Assembly (NCBI RefSeq): GCF_000195315.1
Contig: NC_015389.1
Location: 1-64,000 of the forward strand
Origin: Coriobacterium glomerans PW2
GTDB taxonomy: Bacteria; Actinomycetota; Coriobacteriia; Coriobacteriales; Coriobacteriaceae
DNA: 64,000 nt
Direction of reading: 5' to 3'
This document shows, piece by piece, positions 62,543-64,000 of the stretch (positions within the stretch are counted from its first letter, which is position 1; each line of letters opens with the position of its first letter). The notes under the pieces are model-generated. The model saw only the letters and a program-made list of their open reading frames with translations, made no database searches and had not been told where the DNA came from. A program made the translations under genes and the position numbers.

Positions 62543-63361
62543 ATGTCCTACACGATAGCGAGCGATATTCACACCCACACGCTCTTCTCGCGCCACGCCT
62601 ATTCAACGATCGCGGAGAATGTTGCGGCCGCGCGCCGCGCCGAGCTCGAAGTGCTCGGGTCCTCGGACCATTTCAGCGCCATGCTTGAATCTCATCTGGA
62701 CATTCGGGATTTCCAGTTCTTCATAAACCAGGTGGCGTGGCCTCGACTCTGGGATGGCGTGATCCTGCTGCGCGCTGCTGAGGTCGATATCGTCACGTTG
62801 GACGGCGGTCTGTTCGGCGAGGATATCGGGTGTCCCGAGAGCATCGCTGGGCAGAGGCGCCAGACTGAGCGCAGTCTGTTTGAGTGCGCGCTCGCCAATC
62901 TCGACTATCTGATCGCCAGCGTTCACAATGATGAATTCACTCGAGGAGCGTCGCTGGCGCGCACGACGCAGATGTACGTGCGCGCGCTCGAGCATCCGCG
63001 CGTCTTCGAGTTGGGACATGTGGGTCGCTCCGGCGTTCCGTTCGATCTCGATGAGGTGCTCGGCTGCGCCAAGGCGCTCGGCAAGCTCATCGAGGTGAAC
63101 GAGCACAGCCTTGCTCGCGATCCGGACGGTTCGAGCCTTGCGGCATGTGAGCGCATCGCCTGTCGCTGCGCGGAACTCGGAGTGGGCATCTCGGTATCGA
63201 GCGACGCTCATATCGCGCTGGACATCGGCAGCTTCCCCTCGGCTTCAGCGATGCTCGAGCGCATCGATTTTCCAGAGGAGCTCATCATGAATCGCAGCCG
63301 GGACAGCTTGTTCGCGCAACTGTGCGCATCAGGTGTATGCGATCTGCGAGATATCACGTAG
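62543..63361 (+). CDS. PHP-domain phosphoesterase (YcdX-like)
   Basis: The 272-residue product has the PHP metal motifs in order: DIHTHTLFSRHAYST (residues 8-22), GSSDHF, the Glu in LLRAAEVDIV, ASVHNDEF, ELGHVGR and the final SSDAHIALDIGSF. This arrangement is that of stand-alone PHP phosphatases such as YcdX. GAAGGAGCATGC precedes the ATG. The substrate is unknown. The 170 bases after ftsH hold no other gene. Confidence 0.9.
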   Translation: MSYTIASDIHTHTLFSRHAYSTIAENVAAARRAELEVLGSSDHFSAMLESHLDIRDFQFFINQVAWPRLWDGVILLRAAEVDIVTLDGGLFGEDIGCPESIAGQRRQTERSLFECALANLDYLIASVHNDEFTRGASLARTTQMYVRALEHPRVFELGHVGRSGVPFDLDEVLGCAKALGKLIEVNEHSLARDPDGSSLAACERIACRCAELGVGISVSSDAHIALDIGSFPSASAMLERIDFPEELIMNRSRDSLFAQLCASGVCDLRDIT

Positions 63362-63528
63362 CTTCGAAGACTCCTGCCGCCTGTGCCTCCGCCAAGGATC
63401 AGGAGCCGAGCCCGCTCGCGCGGTCGCGCCTGAGACGGGGTTGACGACCGAGTGCGCCCCGCTTTCACCATGATCGCGACACAGCGTCTTGATATCCTGT
63501 TACGAGCGCTATCGCAAAGGATTGCGAT

Positions 63529-64000
63529 ATGGTTGCGATCGGGGTTGGTGCCATGGCTGCAGGGCATGGGAAGATATCAGGGCCGCGCGCCGCTCTGCGG
63601 CGGCTGCCGTTCATGGCGCTTGTCGGACTCGCCGTCTCGACGCTCGCTCTCGCGGCGATGCTTCTGTTTCGCTATGATCAGATAAGCCTCGGCAAGGGCG
63701 GCGTGGAGTCGCCCCGGATAGCTTATGGCGACAGCCCGGCTCGATACGGCAGGTTCCAGACGTCTGTGACTCTCACGACACCGGGCGCACCGCACGACGC
63801 GGAACTTCACGTGCCGCTCGTCTGGGATGACTCGTGGTTCGCGGGTGATGAACGGATCTATAACCGCGATCTCGCGAGCGCCAGCTCGGTGCTCTCCGCG
63901 CTCGCCTACTCGGAGTCCGGTTACTATCAGGCGGGTTCCAGCTGTCCGGCCTATATGGAGCGCGCGCTCGAGCAGCTCGGCTTCGAGAGAGCGTCCACCG
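63529..64000 (+). CDS. probable exported lipase-family protein, 3' end outside the window
   Basis: Reading from the ATG at 63529 (AAAGGA upstream) is open to the window edge, 157 codons. It starts MVAIGVGAMAAGHGKISGPR, has a membrane/signal segment (FMALVGLAVSTLALAAMLLF) and an external part with LVWDDSWFAGDERIYNRDLA, ASSVLSALAYSESGYY and YMERALEQLGFER. The pattern of an N-terminal FF/WF.D..Y..DLA..S..LS..AY element resembles lipase-class-3-like hydrolases; the catalytic part is not in view. An internal ATG at 63553 is an alternative start. Confidence 0.6.
   Translation, partial: MVAIGVGAMAAGHGKISGPRAALRRLPFMALVGLAVSTLALAAMLLFRYDQISLGKGGVESPRIAYGDSPARYGRFQTSVTLTTPGAPHDAELHVPLVWDDSWFAGDERIYNRDLASASSVLSALAYSESGYYQAGSSCPAYMERALEQLGFERAST

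Overview
The window looks like the replication-origin region of a GC-rich actinomycete of the Coriobacteriia type (Collinsella/Olsenella-like). This is inferred from the order dnaA-dnaN-recF-DUF721-gyrB-gyrA, the protein style, a mannose-family PTS and the absence of mycobacterial features; no 16S rRNA is present to confirm it. Chromosomal housekeeping genes flank a strongly accessory block of about 26 kb (12.6-38.1 kb).

Layout. 0-11 kb: DnaA-box clusters, an ATPase/winged-helix gene, dnaA, an oriC-like dnaA-dnaN gap, dnaN, recF, a DciA-type gene, gyrB, gyrA and a terminator. 11-12.5 kb: a bifunctional-nuclease-family gene and a HAD phosphatase. 12.6-16.7 kb: a decapitated EssC (type VII secretion ATPase) followed by a DUF4176 protein, a small WXG100/SACOL2603-like protein and a putative AT-rich secreted effector. 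16.7-38.1 kb: an array of paralogous, unnamed families, here called E (about 320 aa, C-terminal GFDF..LMD..L.FCDYP motif), cc (coiled coil), DUF4176, Y (YcxB-like membrane protein, always convergent to E), A (about 640 aa, membrane hairpins plus TPR-like helices, internally duplicated) and B (single membrane segment plus an ectodomain with a YYCWYYDDLDVIGAL motif). A and B occur separately and fused. Many copies are broken: two A copies of about 99% identity carry reciprocal one-base changes in G tracts, and several relics keep both ends of a gene but have lost the middle.

Inside the array at 34.5-37.1 kb lies IS21-family debris. Two near-identical IS21-like ends bracket an AT-rich trmO-type/MerR pair that looks foreign. 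A possible relic of a PTS IIB gene lies there too.

38.2-64 kb is chromosomal again: tRNA-Gly, purB, a Tat lipoprotein, two paralogous lipoproteins, an OmpR-type two-component system, purC, a membrane protein, an M29 aminopeptidase, tRNA-Lys, a phosphohexomutase, a tail-anchored protein, Hsp20 with a HAIR-like operator, a WalJ-like metallohydrolase, tilS, a complete mannose-type PTS (IIA, IIB, IIC, IID), a MarR regulator, hpt, ftsH, a PHP phosphoesterase and the start of a probable lipase-family gene cut by the window edge.

The most likely undescribed system is the E/cc/DUF4176/Y plus A/B array. Its position right behind essC and the effector genes suggests a type VII secretion accessory (chaperone, membrane or immunity) locus that diversifies by duplication, G-tract slippage and internal deletion. 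The sequence shows the families and their decay directly; the function is inference.
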